A stretch of 64,000 nt of DNA from Phycisphaerae bacterium (GCA_022072085.1 JAJVII010000060.1:1-64000); one strand, 5' to 3'. Positions 50,842 to 60,598 are shown, counted from the stretch's first letter. Program-made: numbers and translations. The notes: generated by a model from the sequence alone, not told the origin.

Positions 50842-50859
50842 TCTCTGGAAGGAGGAGCC

Positions 50860-51939
50860 ATGCGACAGGTCACGGGGTCTTCGGGGCGGGCGGAACGGAC
50901 GGAACGGACGGATCGGGCAGTCGGCGCGGCGGCCATCCGATGCGTCGTGGCGGTTGCGGCAACGGCGATCGTGCTGGCTGCCGGCGGGTGCGGCGGTGGT
51001 GACTCGGTATCGTGGCAACTGGCCGGGCAGGGCGGCGGCAAGGTCTACGTCCAGCAGTATGGCGGCACGATCCTGGGCGGGCGCGACAGGGAGGACCTCC
51101 AGTCGTTGGACATTGCCAACGGCCGGTGGGACGTCGTTCAGCCGAGCGAGGCGAAGGAGGTCCGGCTGGCCTCGCTCGGCGACCGCCCCGGGCCCAACTA
51201 CGCCGAGTGGCGTCAGGTGCAGTCGGCGGTGGAGCGAGACAGAGGCGTCCGCCTGCTGAACGGCGGATGGGACGGCTATCGCAAGGGCTACTGGTGCGTG
51301 ACCAATGGGATGGATGTCTACCTGGCGACGCGTGACGAGGGCGGCCGGTGGGAAGCGGAGTACTGGGCGCACATCCAGGCCCCGGATGTCGGAACGCCCG
51401 ACAGCGTCATCGCGGGCGAGCGATTCGTCTGGTTCGTCACCGGCGGGCGGCAGCGGCTGGTGCTGTTGGATACGCGGACGCTGGCGACGCGGGTCATCCG
51501 GCTGCCGGTTGAGGCGGGGCCCGACGCGCGCTGGCGGGATATGCAACTGGCGTGCGAATCGGCAGGGCGGCTTTACTACCCGGCGGCGAAGGCCTGGGGT
51601 ACCGATCACCCGACATGGCAGTTGCTGTCGCGGTCAGGGGAGGACCCCGAGGTCGAGACGGAAGTCGCCGACGTGACGCCGCTGATGAGCCAGGATCGGA
51701 TGGAGCGCGTCACGGCGATGTGCGTCGCGGACGGGCAGGCGGTGGCCGTCAGCGTCCGAGGGGTGTGCGTCATGCCGGTGGCGGGCGGGGCGGTTGCCTT
51801 CCACGCCTTCCAGGACAGTCGGGCCGTTCCACGCGGGCTGGCCAACGCGGCCTTGGCGCCGGCGGCGGTGGCGGCGGGGGCGGCCTACGTGGTGGTTGCT
51901 CCGGCCGCTCTGCTGCTCTGGGCACTGACGGCGGACTGA
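50860..51939 (+). CDS. Hypothetical lipoprotein of unknown function
   Basis: 359 residues; ATG at 50860 after GGAAGGAGGAG (50847-50857). Arg/Thr-rich N-terminus, hydrophobic run and a lipobox LAAGGC near residue 43. The remainder has repeated beta-strand pattern with Trp and Asp-Gly turns (VYVQQYGGTILGGRD, WVTNGMDVYLATRDEGGRW-like segments, LVLLDTRTLATRVIRL), suggesting a propeller or beta-barrel, and a C-terminal Ala/Val-rich hydrophobic segment. No family is recognised. Expression is likely controlled by the operator-like element upstream. Confidence 0.75.
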   Translation: MRQVTGSSGRAERTERTDRAVGAAAIRCVVAVAATAIVLAAGGCGGGDSVSWQLAGQGGGKVYVQQYGGTILGGRDREDLQSLDIANGRWDVVQPSEAKEVRLASLGDRPGPNYAEWRQVQSAVERDRGVRLLNGGWDGYRKGYWCVTNGMDVYLATRDEGGRWEAEYWAHIQAPDVGTPDSVIAGERFVWFVTGGRQRLVLLDTRTLATRVIRLPVEAGPDARWRDMQLACESAGRLYYPAAKAWGTDHPTWQLLSRSGEDPEVETEVADVTPLMSQDRMERVTAMCVADGQAVAVSVRGVCVMPVAGGAVAFHAFQDSRAVPRGLANAALAPAAVAAGAAYVVVAPAALLLWALTAD

Positions 51940-51946
51940 AAGGCGG

Positions 51947-53836
51947 TCAGGTGCGAGGCGTGCTCTTGCGCCCGCCAAAGCCGGTCCCGCGGGCCAGTTC
52001 CCCCTGGTAGCAGCGCATCAGGGCCGAGCGGGTGACCAGGCCCGCGACCCGTTCGCTGCCGTCGGGGGCCAGAACGGGCATCGCGGAAACCTCGTGGCGG
52101 CTGAAGGTGTCGTGGACGTCGGCAAGCGAGTCGGTCAGGCGGACGACGGGGATCTCGGGGCGCATCAGTTCGCCCACGAGCAGGAGTGGGACGGCTTCGC
52201 GTTCGAGCAAGGCGGTGCGCAAGTCCTCGGCGACGACCATGCCGGCGTAGCGGTCCTGGTCATCGACGACGACGAAGTCGGCGGTGGGGGCGGCGGCGGC
52301 CTTGGAGATGAGCACGGCCAGCGGATCGCCGCTGCGGACCGTGGTCGCCGGCGCCAGGCTGACCTGGGCGACAGTCAGCCGCCGCAGCAGGGTCATGTCG
52401 GCCAGCGAACTCATCTGCACGCCGCGGCGCTTGAGCTTCTCGGTGTAGATCGACTCCCGCTTGATCAATTGCGAGATGACAGTCGCGACGGTGGCGGCCA
52501 GCATGACCGGGACCATCACGCGGTAGGTCTGGGTCATCTCGAAGAGCATGACGATGCCAGTGAGGTAGGCGTGGGTCGAGCCGGCGAAGACGGCGGCCAT
52601 GCCGACGACCGCGTAGGCCAGCGGGTTCACGTCCATGCCCATCCGCTGGAGCAGCAGGCCGAACGTGCCGCCCAGGCAGGCGCCCATGAACAGCGCGGGC
52701 GAGAAGACGCCGCCGCTGCCGCCGCTGCCGAGGGTCAGGCTGGTGCCGATCAGCTTGGCCACCAGCAGAAGCAGCAGCAGTCCGACGGGATAGTACAACT
52801 CGCCGCCGAACTCATAGCTGTCGGGGATCAGCAGATCGCGGACGACGGGGTAGCCGTTGCCGAAGATAGCCGGCTGGCCCTGGATCGGCGTGTGGACGAT
52901 CAGCACCAGCAGGCCGACTCCGCCCAGCAGCAGCCCGCCCAGGGCCGGGCGGACGATCGGGTGCAGAACCTTGCCCAGCCGGTCGTCGAAGACGTCCTCG
53001 GCCAGGTAGAGCGAACGCGTGTAGGCCGCCGCCAGCACGCCGGCCAACAGGCCCAGCACGACGTAGTTGCCGACCTCCCACCAGGCGAAGGTGTAGGAGT
53101 TTGCGAAGGACGGGGGCAACTGGAGGATCGCGCGATTGTTGTGGGCCAGCGCCTGGGTGATCGTCGCGGACATCACCGCGCTGATGACCACCGGCGTGAA
53201 GGTCCGCAGCGAGAAGTCGAACAGGAAGATTTCCAGCGCGAACAGCACGCCGGCGATCGGGGCCTTGAAGATGGCGGCGATGCCCGCGGCCGTGCCGCAG
53301 CCGATGAGCATCGGCAGGTAGCGGCGCGAGACGCCCATGAACTGGCCGGCCGACGAGCCCAGGGCCGCGCCAATCTGCACGATGGGCCCCTCGGTGCCGG
53401 CCGACCCGCCCGAGCCGATCGTCAGCGCCGACGCGAGGGCCTTGGCGATGGAAACCCGCGGGCGGATGACGCCGTTGCGCCGGGCGATGGCGTCCATGAC
53501 TTCGGGGACGCCGTGGCCCTTGGCCTCGCGGGCGAAAAAGTGCGTCATCATCCCGACCAGCAGCCCGCCGACCGCCGGGAAGATGAGGAACACCAGCAGC
53601 AGCAGGTTGTCGCTGTGGCGGCCGGCCCGTTCGCCGACGAGCCTGTAGCAGAAGCCCGTCACGCCCTCGAGCAACTGGGCGAAGACCCAGGCCCCCAGCC
53701 CGGTGCCCAGGCCAATGACCACCGCCAGCACAAGCAGCTTGCTGCCCTCGCGCCCGCCGAAGGCCCGCAGCGAGGCAATCAGCCGGCGGTGCAGGCCGGT
53801 CCATTGGCTGGGCGGTGTCGAGTCTGGCTTGCTCAT
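51947..53836 (-). CDS. ClC-type chloride channel/transporter with CBS pair (copy 1)
   Basis: 629 residues from the ATG at 53836. Ten or more membrane helices. Anion-site motifs: GSGGSAGTEGP (GxxxP region) and LGSGGSGGVFSPALFMGA, with GxFxP-like FSP. A central conserved Tyr region lies near HAYLTGIVMLFEM. C-terminal CBS pair from about 485 (LTVAQVSLAPATTVRSGDPLAVLI; ADVHDTFSRHEVSAMPVL), which in this family gates by nucleotide binding. Next to a second ClC gene. Whether it is channel or proton antiporter cannot be stated. Confidence 0.92.
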   Translation of the reverse strand: MSKPDSTPPSQWTGLHRRLIASLRAFGGREGSKLLVLAVVIGLGTGLGAWVFAQLLEGVTGFCYRLVGERAGRHSDNLLLLVFLIFPAVGGLLVGMMTHFFAREAKGHGVPEVMDAIARRNGVIRPRVSIAKALASALTIGSGGSAGTEGPIVQIGAALGSSAGQFMGVSRRYLPMLIGCGTAAGIAAIFKAPIAGVLFALEIFLFDFSLRTFTPVVISAVMSATITQALAHNNRAILQLPPSFANSYTFAWWEVGNYVVLGLLAGVLAAAYTRSLYLAEDVFDDRLGKVLHPIVRPALGGLLLGGVGLLVLIVHTPIQGQPAIFGNGYPVVRDLLIPDSYEFGGELYYPVGLLLLLLVAKLIGTSLTLGSGGSGGVFSPALFMGACLGGTFGLLLQRMGMDVNPLAYAVVGMAAVFAGSTHAYLTGIVMLFEMTQTYRVMVPVMLAATVATVISQLIKRESIYTEKLKRRGVQMSSLADMTLLRRLTVAQVSLAPATTVRSGDPLAVLISKAAAAPTADFVVVDDQDRYAGMVVAEDLRTALLEREAVPLLLVGELMRPEIPVVRLTDSLADVHDTFSRHEVSAMPVLAPDGSERVAGLVTRSALMRCYQGELARGTGFGGRKSTPRT

Positions 53837-53963
53837 GCGGTTGGCCGCCGTTCGAGGGAAGCATTCGGGAGCGAGCGTGTTCAGCAGAAGAATACTCGCC
53901 CGACCCGGTCGGCGAAACCGAAAAAGCAAGCGGGAGACGCGGGGCTGGCCGGCGGGCGGACGC

Positions 53964-55826
53964 TCAGGCCGGCTCGCTGCCGTAGCCCGAGCGGGACTGG
54001 AGTTTCTCCTGGTAGCAGCGCATCATGGCCGACCGCGTCACCAGGCCCAGCACGCGGTCGCTGCTGAACAGGTCGACCACCGGCAGCGAGGCGACCTCGT
54101 GGCGGGTGAAGTGGTCCTGGAGCGCCACCAGCGAGTCGTGGGGGTTGATCAGCGGAATCTCCGGCCGCACCAGTTCCTTGGCCAGCAGCAGCGGCACGGC
54201 CTCACGCTCGAGCAGGGCGACGCGGAGGTCCTCGGCCACGATCATGCCGCAGTAGCGTTCCTGGTCGTCCAGCACGACGAAGTCGGCGGCCGGTGTGGCG
54301 GCGACCTTCTGGATCAGCACCGAGAGCGGCTCGTTCTCGTGGACCGTGACAGCGGGGGAGAGGGGAAGCTGGTCGACGTAGAGCCCGCGCAGGAGCGTCA
54401 TGTCGGCGATGCGTCCCATGACCACGCCGCGGCGGGCCAGGGCCTCGGTGTAGATCGACTGGCGGCGGAGCACCTGGCTGACGGCTGTCGCGACGGTGAC
54501 CGCGAGCATCGCCGGCAGCATCATGTGATAGTCCTTGGTCACCTCGACCAGCAGGACGATCGCGGTGAGATAGGCGTGCACCGTGCCGGCCAGCACCGCC
54601 ACCATGCCGACCGCGGCGTAGGCGATGGGGTCGATGTCGGCTGAGGGGAACATCTTATTGAGCACCAGGGCCAGCAGCGCCCCCAGCGTCGCGCCCAGGA
54701 ACAGCGCCGGGGCGAAGTTGCCGCCGTCGCCGCCGCTGCCCAGCGTGATGCAGGTGGCGACCAGCTTGGCGGCCAGCAGCAGGCCCAGGATCAGGACCGT
54801 CAATTGGGCGGCTTCGGCGGCGTGGGTCGCGGGGTTCAGGATGTCCTGGATGAAGTCGTAGCCGCGCCCGCTGATGACCGGGGCGCCGGCGGCCGGCTGA
54901 TAGACCTTCATCAGCACCAACCCCATCAGCCCGACGACCAGCCCGCCCAGCGCCGGGCGGAGCAGCCGCGGCACGGCCTTGAGCGCCCGCGAGAAGAAGT
55001 CCGACGCACGAAACAGCATTGCGATGAACGCGACCGACACCAGGCCGGCCAACAGGCCCAGGATGACGTAGTTGCCCAACTCCCACCAGTGGAACCTGTA
55101 GCTCACGCGGACCAGTTCCAGGATGCCCCGGTCGCCCTTGATGGTCTGGGTGATGGTGGCCGAGATGACCGAACTGAGCACGACCGGCGTGAAGGTGCGG
55201 AAGGAGAAGTCGAACAGGAAGATCTCCAGGGCGAACAGCACGCCGGCGATCGGGGCGTTGAATATCGAGCTGATGCCAGCGGCGATGCCGCAGCCGACCA
55301 GCACCGACATCGCCCCGCGGCGGACGTGGAAGAGCTGGCCGATCGTCGAGCCGATCGACGCGCCGATGGCGATGATGGGCCCTTCGGGACCGGCCGACCC
55401 GCCGCTGCCGATGGTCAGCGAGGCGGCGGCTGCGGTCGTCACCGAGACCCGCGGCGGGATGACGCTGTCCTTGCGGAGGATGGCGTCCATGACTTCCGGG
55501 ACGCCGTAGGCTTCCTTGCTGTGGCCGTGGGCGGTGAACCAGGCATGGATCGTCCCCACGAGCAGGCCGCCCAGGGCCGGCAGGACGGGCATCAGCCACC
55601 ACCACGAGCCGGTGAACAGCCCGGGCGAGCCCTGCTTGCCGAAGCAGAACTCCTCGGTGCTGACGACCAGCCAGTCGAAGCCGACCGCGCCGACGCCGGT
55701 GCCCAGTCCGATGACGATCGCCAGGACGAGGAGGAACGAGTCCTCGCGAAAGCCGAGGCTGCGGAACAGCCTGAGCAGCCGGGTCTGAAACCGCCAACTC
55801 AGTCTGGCCAGGCCCTTGCGTTCCAT
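53964..55826 (-). CDS. ClC-type chloride channel/transporter with CBS pair (copy 2)
   Basis: 620 residues; ATG at 55826. Same architecture as the neighbouring gene: GSGGSAGPEGPIIAIGA, ITLGSGGDGGNFAPALFLGA, HAYLTAIVLLVEV and the CBS pair (ADFVVLDDQERYCGMIVAEDLRVALLEREAVPLLL in both). The two proteins match strongly over their whole length, so this is a tandem duplication. One is 127 bases from the other, in the same direction. Confidence 0.92.
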   Translation of the reverse strand: MERKGLARLSWRFQTRLLRLFRSLGFREDSFLLVLAIVIGLGTGVGAVGFDWLVVSTEEFCFGKQGSPGLFTGSWWWLMPVLPALGGLLVGTIHAWFTAHGHSKEAYGVPEVMDAILRKDSVIPPRVSVTTAAAASLTIGSGGSAGPEGPIIAIGASIGSTIGQLFHVRRGAMSVLVGCGIAAGISSIFNAPIAGVLFALEIFLFDFSFRTFTPVVLSSVISATITQTIKGDRGILELVRVSYRFHWWELGNYVILGLLAGLVSVAFIAMLFRASDFFSRALKAVPRLLRPALGGLVVGLMGLVLMKVYQPAAGAPVISGRGYDFIQDILNPATHAAEAAQLTVLILGLLLAAKLVATCITLGSGGDGGNFAPALFLGATLGALLALVLNKMFPSADIDPIAYAAVGMVAVLAGTVHAYLTAIVLLVEVTKDYHMMLPAMLAVTVATAVSQVLRRQSIYTEALARRGVVMGRIADMTLLRGLYVDQLPLSPAVTVHENEPLSVLIQKVAATPAADFVVLDDQERYCGMIVAEDLRVALLEREAVPLLLAKELVRPEIPLINPHDSLVALQDHFTRHEVASLPVVDLFSSDRVLGLVTRSAMMRCYQEKLQSRSGYGSEPA

Positions 55827-56171
55827 CGTCGCGCACCGTCCCGTGAAAACATGCAAAATCGAGACGTTAGCAGGTGAGGGGGAAGCGGTCAAGGCACGTA
55901 TTGGAGGAGTTGAAATCATGCCGGGCGCGGGGACTGTCGTAAGAAATGCGTCCGGCGCGGTCGGAGCGGGATGAGGCAGGGGGACGCTTTTTTGCTTGAC
56001 ACCCACAAGACGTAATTCTACCCTTCATCGTTTCTTAGGGCGGTCCGCCGCCCGTTCTCCGTGCAGAGCCTGTGCGGAAAATGAGAAATGAGTTAGAATG
56101 TAGCCCGGCCGATCCTGGGCGACCAGCGGCAGAGGCGGAGACGGCCTGATCGGGCCGGGGAGTCAAGCAAG
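55827..56171 (+). promoter_or_regulatory. Divergent intergenic region with promoters for rpmF-plsX
   Basis: No gene. TTGACA (55996-56001) with a 17-base spacer and TACCCT (56019-56024) is one plausible plus-strand promoter; TAGAAT (56094-56099) is a second -10 without a clear -35. Either would give transcripts for the fatty acid cluster. Confidence 0.45.
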
Positions 56172-56354
56172 ATGCAGCCCAAAAAGAACACGAGCAGGTC
56201 GCGCAAGGGCAAGAGGCGGTCGCACCAGGCGATCACGCCCCCGCACGTGGACTACTGCCCGAAATGCGGCGCCCCGCGGAAGTCGCACTACGCGTGCGGC
56301 CGATGCGGCTACGTCAACCCGCGAGTGAGCCTGCCGGTTGAAGAGGAGAGCTGA
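56172..56354 (+). CDS. rpmF: 50S ribosomal protein bL32
   Basis: 60 residues. MQPKKNTSRSRKGKRRSHQA at the start, then CPKCGAPRKSHYACGRCG with four zinc-binding Cys. It lies next to plsX, the classical pairing. The gene is short but complete. Confidence 0.97.
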   Translation: MQPKKNTSRSRKGKRRSHQAITPPHVDYCPKCGAPRKSHYACGRCGYVNPRVSLPVEEES

Positions 56355-56358
56355 ACCG

Positions 56359-57357
56359 ATGCGCGTCGGTGTGGACGCCATGGGTGGTGACCATGCGCCG
56401 GGCGAGATCGTCAAGGGCGTGCTGGAGGCCCTGCCGACGCTGCCCGAGGGCGTGGAGGTCGTACTGTTCGGCGACCAGGCCCAGGTCGAGCCGCTGCTGT
56501 CGGGCGACTGGCAGAAGCGGATGACGCTGGTTCACTGCTCGCAGTCCATCGGGATGAACGAAAGCCCGGTGAACGCCCTGCGACAGAAGCGCGACAGCAC
56601 CATCTTCCAGATGGCCGTCCGCGCGGGCGAGGGGGAACTGGACGCGGTCGTGTCGGCCGGCCATACCGGCGCGATGGTGGCCGCCTGCCAGATGAAGATG
56701 CGCCTGTTGGAGGGCGTGAACCGCCCGGGCATCGCGGTGGTGATCCCGACGTTCCATGGACCGGTGACGATCTGCGACGTCGGCGCCGTGGTCCAGTGCA
56801 AGCCGGTCAACCTGCACCAGTTCGCCCAGATGGCGACGATCTATGCCCGCCGGGTGCTGAACATCCAGAAGCCGCGGGCGGCCCTGATGAGCATCGGCGA
56901 GGAAGACGCCAAGGGCAACGAACTGGTCAAGCACGCCCGTGAATTGATGAAGTCGGACCCGAACCTGAACTTCGTCGGCAACGCCGAGGGGCGCGACGTG
57001 TTCAACGGCCGGCTGGAAGTGATCACGTGCGACGGGTTCGTCGGCAATGTGATCCTGAAGCTGACCGAGGGGCTGGCTGAAGGCCTGTTCAAGACGATCG
57101 GCCGCGAGATCGCCGCCGAAAGCATGGAGTTGGCCAGGCAGTTCGAGCCCGTGGTCCGCAAGATCTGGAGCAAACACGACTACAGCGAGTTCGGCGGCGC
57201 CCCGCTGCTGGGCGTAGACGGCATTTGCATCATCTGCCACGGCTCCAGCGACCACCGGGCGATCAAGAACGCGATTCGAGTCGCCATCGAATACGCCAAC
57301 CAGAACGTCAACCAGCGAATCATCGAGGAGTTGGCCCAGTCGGCTGCCGGGTCCTGA
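56359..57357 (+). CDS. plsX: Phosphate acyltransferase PlsX
   Basis: 332 residues; ATG at 56359 with GAGGAGA (56343-56349), four bases after rpmF. Makes acyl-phosphate from acyl-ACP for phospholipid synthesis. Motifs: DAMGGDHAP at the N-terminus, VVSAGHTGAMVAA, GDVGA-like ICDVGAVVQCKP, LSIGEE-like LMSIGEEDAKGN, ALLGVDGICIICHGSSD. Standard length. Confidence 0.96.
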   Translation: MRVGVDAMGGDHAPGEIVKGVLEALPTLPEGVEVVLFGDQAQVEPLLSGDWQKRMTLVHCSQSIGMNESPVNALRQKRDSTIFQMAVRAGEGELDAVVSAGHTGAMVAACQMKMRLLEGVNRPGIAVVIPTFHGPVTICDVGAVVQCKPVNLHQFAQMATIYARRVLNIQKPRAALMSIGEEDAKGNELVKHARELMKSDPNLNFVGNAEGRDVFNGRLEVITCDGFVGNVILKLTEGLAEGLFKTIGREIAAESMELARQFEPVVRKIWSKHDYSEFGGAPLLGVDGICIICHGSSDHRAIKNAIRVAIEYANQNVNQRIIEELAQSAAGS

Positions 57358-57477
57358 CCGGCGCCGGTTTGACGCCGCCTCGCGAGGCGGCCGGACCCTT
57401 TCCGGCTGCACGCCTCACCGGTCGCATCCCCTTTGGAACGACCGCCGCAAGGGTCAAAAGCAACGGACGGATTGCGG

Positions 57478-58470
57478 ATGAGCCAAGCATACGGAATGGC
57501 CCTGATCGGGTCGGGTTACTACCTGCCCGCGAAACGCCTTACCAATGCCGATCTGATGAAACTCGTCGACACCACCGACGAGTGGATCACCTCGCGAACG
57601 GGCATCCGCGAACGGCGGATCGTCTCCGACGGCGAGACCACCGTTTCCATGGCCGTCTCGGCTGCCCGCGACGCCCTGCGCGAAGCCGACCTGTCGCCGC
57701 GCGACCTGGACGCGATTATCTGTGCGACGGTCACGCCGGACCTTATCCTGCCGTCCTGTTCCTGCCTGATCCAGGCTGAACTGGACGCCAGCACCTGCTG
57801 CGCGTTCGACCTCGCGGCCGCCTGCTCGGGGTTCCTCTACGGCATCGTGCAGGCCGACCTGATGGTCCGCCACGGCGGATACCGCAACGTCCTGCTGATC
57901 GGCAGCGAGTCGCTCAGCCGCGTCACCAACTACACCGACCGATCGAGTTGCATACTGTTCGGCGACGGCGCCGGCGCGATGGTGCTCCGCCGCACCGACG
58001 ACGCAGTGCGGGGCGTGAAGTTCCACAACCTCGGCGCCGACGGCAAGGGCTGGGACTTCATCTATGTGCCGGCAGGCGGCACGCGCACCCCGGCCACGCC
58101 CCAGACCATCGCTGAGCACCAGCACGCGATCCAGATGCGCGGGCGCGACGTTTACAAGTTCGCCGTGACCACCATGCACCGCCTGATCGAGGAGGCGATG
58201 GAACGTTGCGGCCTGACGCTGGACACCGTCAAACTCGTCGTGCCGCACCAGGTCAATCAGCGCATCATCGATTCGGCGGTCGAGAAGATCGGGCTGGCCC
58301 CCGAGCGGGTCTATGTCAACATCGACCGTTTCGGCAACACGTCGGCCGCCTCGGTGCCGATCGCCTTTCACGAGGCCCGCAAGCGCGGCCTGATCGAGCC
58401 CGGCGACGCGATCATCCTGGTGGGCTTCGGCGCCGGGCTGACCTGGGGGTCGGCGGTGCTGCAACTCTAG
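57478..58470 (+). CDS. fabH: 3-oxoacyl-ACP synthase III (FabH)
   Basis: 330 residues; ATG at 57478. Starts fatty acid chains by condensing acyl-CoA with malonyl-ACP. Catalytic Cys in AAACSGF, His in VPHQVNQRI, Asn in RFGNTSAAS. WITSRTGIRERRI and LFGDGAGAMVL are also conserved. 120 bases after plsX. Confidence 0.96.
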   Translation: MSQAYGMALIGSGYYLPAKRLTNADLMKLVDTTDEWITSRTGIRERRIVSDGETTVSMAVSAARDALREADLSPRDLDAIICATVTPDLILPSCSCLIQAELDASTCCAFDLAAACSGFLYGIVQADLMVRHGGYRNVLLIGSESLSRVTNYTDRSSCILFGDGAGAMVLRRTDDAVRGVKFHNLGADGKGWDFIYVPAGGTRTPATPQTIAEHQHAIQMRGRDVYKFAVTTMHRLIEEAMERCGLTLDTVKLVVPHQVNQRIIDSAVEKIGLAPERVYVNIDRFGNTSAASVPIAFHEARKRGLIEPGDAIILVGFGAGLTWGSAVLQL

Positions 58471-58566
58471 CCGGCCCGATCGCGCGACTCTTCACGAGGC
58501 TGACATTCGGCGGCCATACTCAGGACCAGACTGCAACCGGCTGACCCCGCACTTGGAAGGTGGATG

Positions 58567-59490
58567 ATGGGACGCACCGTATTCCTGCTGCCCGGACAAG
58601 GCGCCCAGCACGTCGGCATGGGCAAGGACCTCTACGAGGGCAACGCGACTGCCCGCGGCGTGTTCGACCTGGCCGACCGCGAGTTGGGCTTCGAACTGAC
58701 CCGGGTCTGCTTCGAAGGGCCCGAAGACCGGCTCAACGCGACAGACGTGAGCCAGCCGGCCATCTTCGTCCACTCCGCGGCCATGCTCGCTGCCCTGGGC
58801 GAAAAGGATGCCTGGAAGAGCCGCCGCCTGGAGTTGGCCGCGGGACTGAGCCTGGGCGAATATTCCGCCCTTTACGCCGCCGACGCGATGGACTTTCAGG
58901 TGGCCCTGCGGCTGGTCGCCCGCCGCGGCCAGTTGATGCAGCAGGCCTCGCTGGCGGCGCCGTCGGGCATGGTCTCGATCATCGGTCTGGACGAGGAACA
59001 GGTGGTCAAGCTCTGCGCCGAGGCCGCCCAGGGCCAGGTGCTCGCGCCCGCCAACTTCAACAGCCCGGGGCAGATCGTCATCTCCGGCAGCAAGGAAGCC
59101 TGCGAGCGGGCTGTGGTGTTGGCGCCCAAGTTCGAGGCCCGCGGGGCGATCCCGCTGAAGGTGGCTGGGGCGTTCCACACGGCGCTGATGGCCCCGGCGG
59201 CCGCCGAACTGGCCAAGGCCGTCGCGGCCGCGGACATCCGCATGCCCAATGCGCCGGTCATCGCGAACGTCACCGCGAAGCCCTACGAGTCGGTCGATGC
59301 GATCCGCAAGGGCCTGGTCGATCAGCTCACCCATCCGGTCCGCTGGTCGCAGTCGATGGAGCGTGTCGCCGAGGAAGACGAGGTGTTCGAGATCGGCCCG
59401 GGCAAGGTGCTGGCCGGCCTGATGAAGCGGATCAACCGGAAGGTGAAGGTCACCAACGTCAGCACGGTCGAGGGATTGGCGGCGGTGTGA
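58567..59490 (+). CDS. fabD: Malonyl-CoA:ACP transacylase FabD
   Basis: 307 residues; of the adjacent ATG codons at 58564 and 58567, the second is better placed after GGAAGG (58555-58560). Active-site Ser in GLSLGEYSAL, His in GAFHTALMAP, Gln in LPGQGAQHVGMG. Supplies malonyl-ACP for the cycle. Confidence 0.95.
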   Translation: MGRTVFLLPGQGAQHVGMGKDLYEGNATARGVFDLADRELGFELTRVCFEGPEDRLNATDVSQPAIFVHSAAMLAALGEKDAWKSRRLELAAGLSLGEYSALYAADAMDFQVALRLVARRGQLMQQASLAAPSGMVSIIGLDEEQVVKLCAEAAQGQVLAPANFNSPGQIVISGSKEACERAVVLAPKFEARGAIPLKVAGAFHTALMAPAAAELAKAVAAADIRMPNAPVIANVTAKPYESVDAIRKGLVDQLTHPVRWSQSMERVAEEDEVFEIGPGKVLAGLMKRINRKVKVTNVSTVEGLAAV

Positions 59491-59621
59491 TGCCGCCGGC
59501 GCCGCCCAGCCGATAGAGAGCAGGAAGCGTCGGAAACGGCTGGGCCGGGGAGTGCCCCGGGGCTCTCTGACAGCGATAAGAGCGTGTCCATTTTTTTCGA
59601 ATTTCCCGCTCGCAGTTACGC

Positions 59622-59649
59622 TTGACGCGGGCGAAAATGCCGCTACATT
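59622..59649 (+). promoter_or_regulatory. Internal promoter before fabG
   Basis: TTGACG (59622-59627), 16-base spacer, TACATT (59644-59649) in the 215-base fabD-fabG gap. Confidence 0.6.
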
Positions 59650-59705
59650 TGCCCTGTTGCCGACGGGGCGGCAGGCGGCGAACCCAGACGGGAGGATGAC
59701 GGAGC

Positions 59706-60455
59706 ATGCAAACCGACTCGATGAAGGGCAAAGTGGCCATCGTGACCGGCGCCGCACGCGGCATCGGCCGCGAGATCGTCCGTGAACTGGTCAGCGGCGG
59801 CGCGACGGTCGTGGCAGTGGATCTGCTGGCCGACGCGATGGCCGACCTGGCCCAGGCCGTCGGGGCCGCCGACGGGCAGGTGGACTGCCGCACGCTGGAC
59901 GTGACCAACAGCGAGGGCTTCACCGCCCTGGTCGAGGATGTGGCTGCCAGGTATGAGCACATCGACGTGCTGGTCAACAACGCGGGCATCACCCGCGACG
60001 GCCTGTTGATCCGAATGGAAGACGCGGACTGGGAGAAGGTCATCAAGGTGAACCTGACCAGCGCGTTCATCGGCACGCGGGCCGTGGGCAAGTACATGGT
60101 CCGCCAGCGCAGCGGTTCGATCGTGAACATGGCCAGCTACAGCGGCATCGAGGGCAACCGCGGCCAGGCCAACTACGCCGCGAGCAAGGCCGGTCTGATC
60201 GGCCTGACCAAGACGACCGCCAAAGAGCTGGCCGGCAAGAAGGTCCGCTGCAACGCGGTTGCGCCGGGGTTCATCAAGACCGACATGACCGACGCCCTGC
60301 CGCAGCAGGCCAAGGACATCGCCCTGAGCCTGATCCCGCTCAAGGAAATGGGCCTGCCGCAGGACATCGCCAAGGCGGTGGCGTTCCTGGCCAGCGACGA
60401 TTCGTCGTATATCACCGGCCAGGTGCTCAGCGTGGACGGTGGGATGCACATGTAG
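59706..60455 (+). CDS. fabG: 3-oxoacyl-ACP reductase FabG
   Basis: 249 residues. Short-chain dehydrogenase: GAARGIGREI binds NADPH, NNAGITRDGLL, catalytic Ser in NMASYSG, Tyr-x3-Lys in ANYAASKAG, and FLASDDSSYITGQVLSVDGGM at the end. Start at 59706 with GGGAGG at 59690; a Met five codons later also fits. Confidence 0.96.
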   Translation: MQTDSMKGKVAIVTGAARGIGREIVRELVSGGATVVAVDLLADAMADLAQAVGAADGQVDCRTLDVTNSEGFTALVEDVAARYEHIDVLVNNAGITRDGLLIRMEDADWEKVIKVNLTSAFIGTRAVGKYMVRQRSGSIVNMASYSGIEGNRGQANYAASKAGLIGLTKTTAKELAGKKVRCNAVAPGFIKTDMTDALPQQAKDIALSLIPLKEMGLPQDIAKAVAFLASDDSSYITGQVLSVDGGMHM

Positions 60456-60484
60456 GCGGTCCGGAAGGGGGGGCGCGGATCGCC

Positions 60485-60513
60485 TTGCATCCGGGCGGTC
60501 CAGTGGTTATAGT
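60485..60513 (+). promoter_or_regulatory. acpP promoter
   Basis: TTGCAT (60485-60490), exactly 17 bases, TATAGT (60508-60513). Separate strong promoters for acpP are usual because acyl carrier protein is needed in excess. Confidence 0.7.
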
Positions 60514-60598
60514 GTCGCGATTCCGGTGGACCCGGTTCGTGTGGATAAGGTGAGAAAGTTCCTCTAACCGGTCGTAAACGAATCAGGGAGGCACGAAA

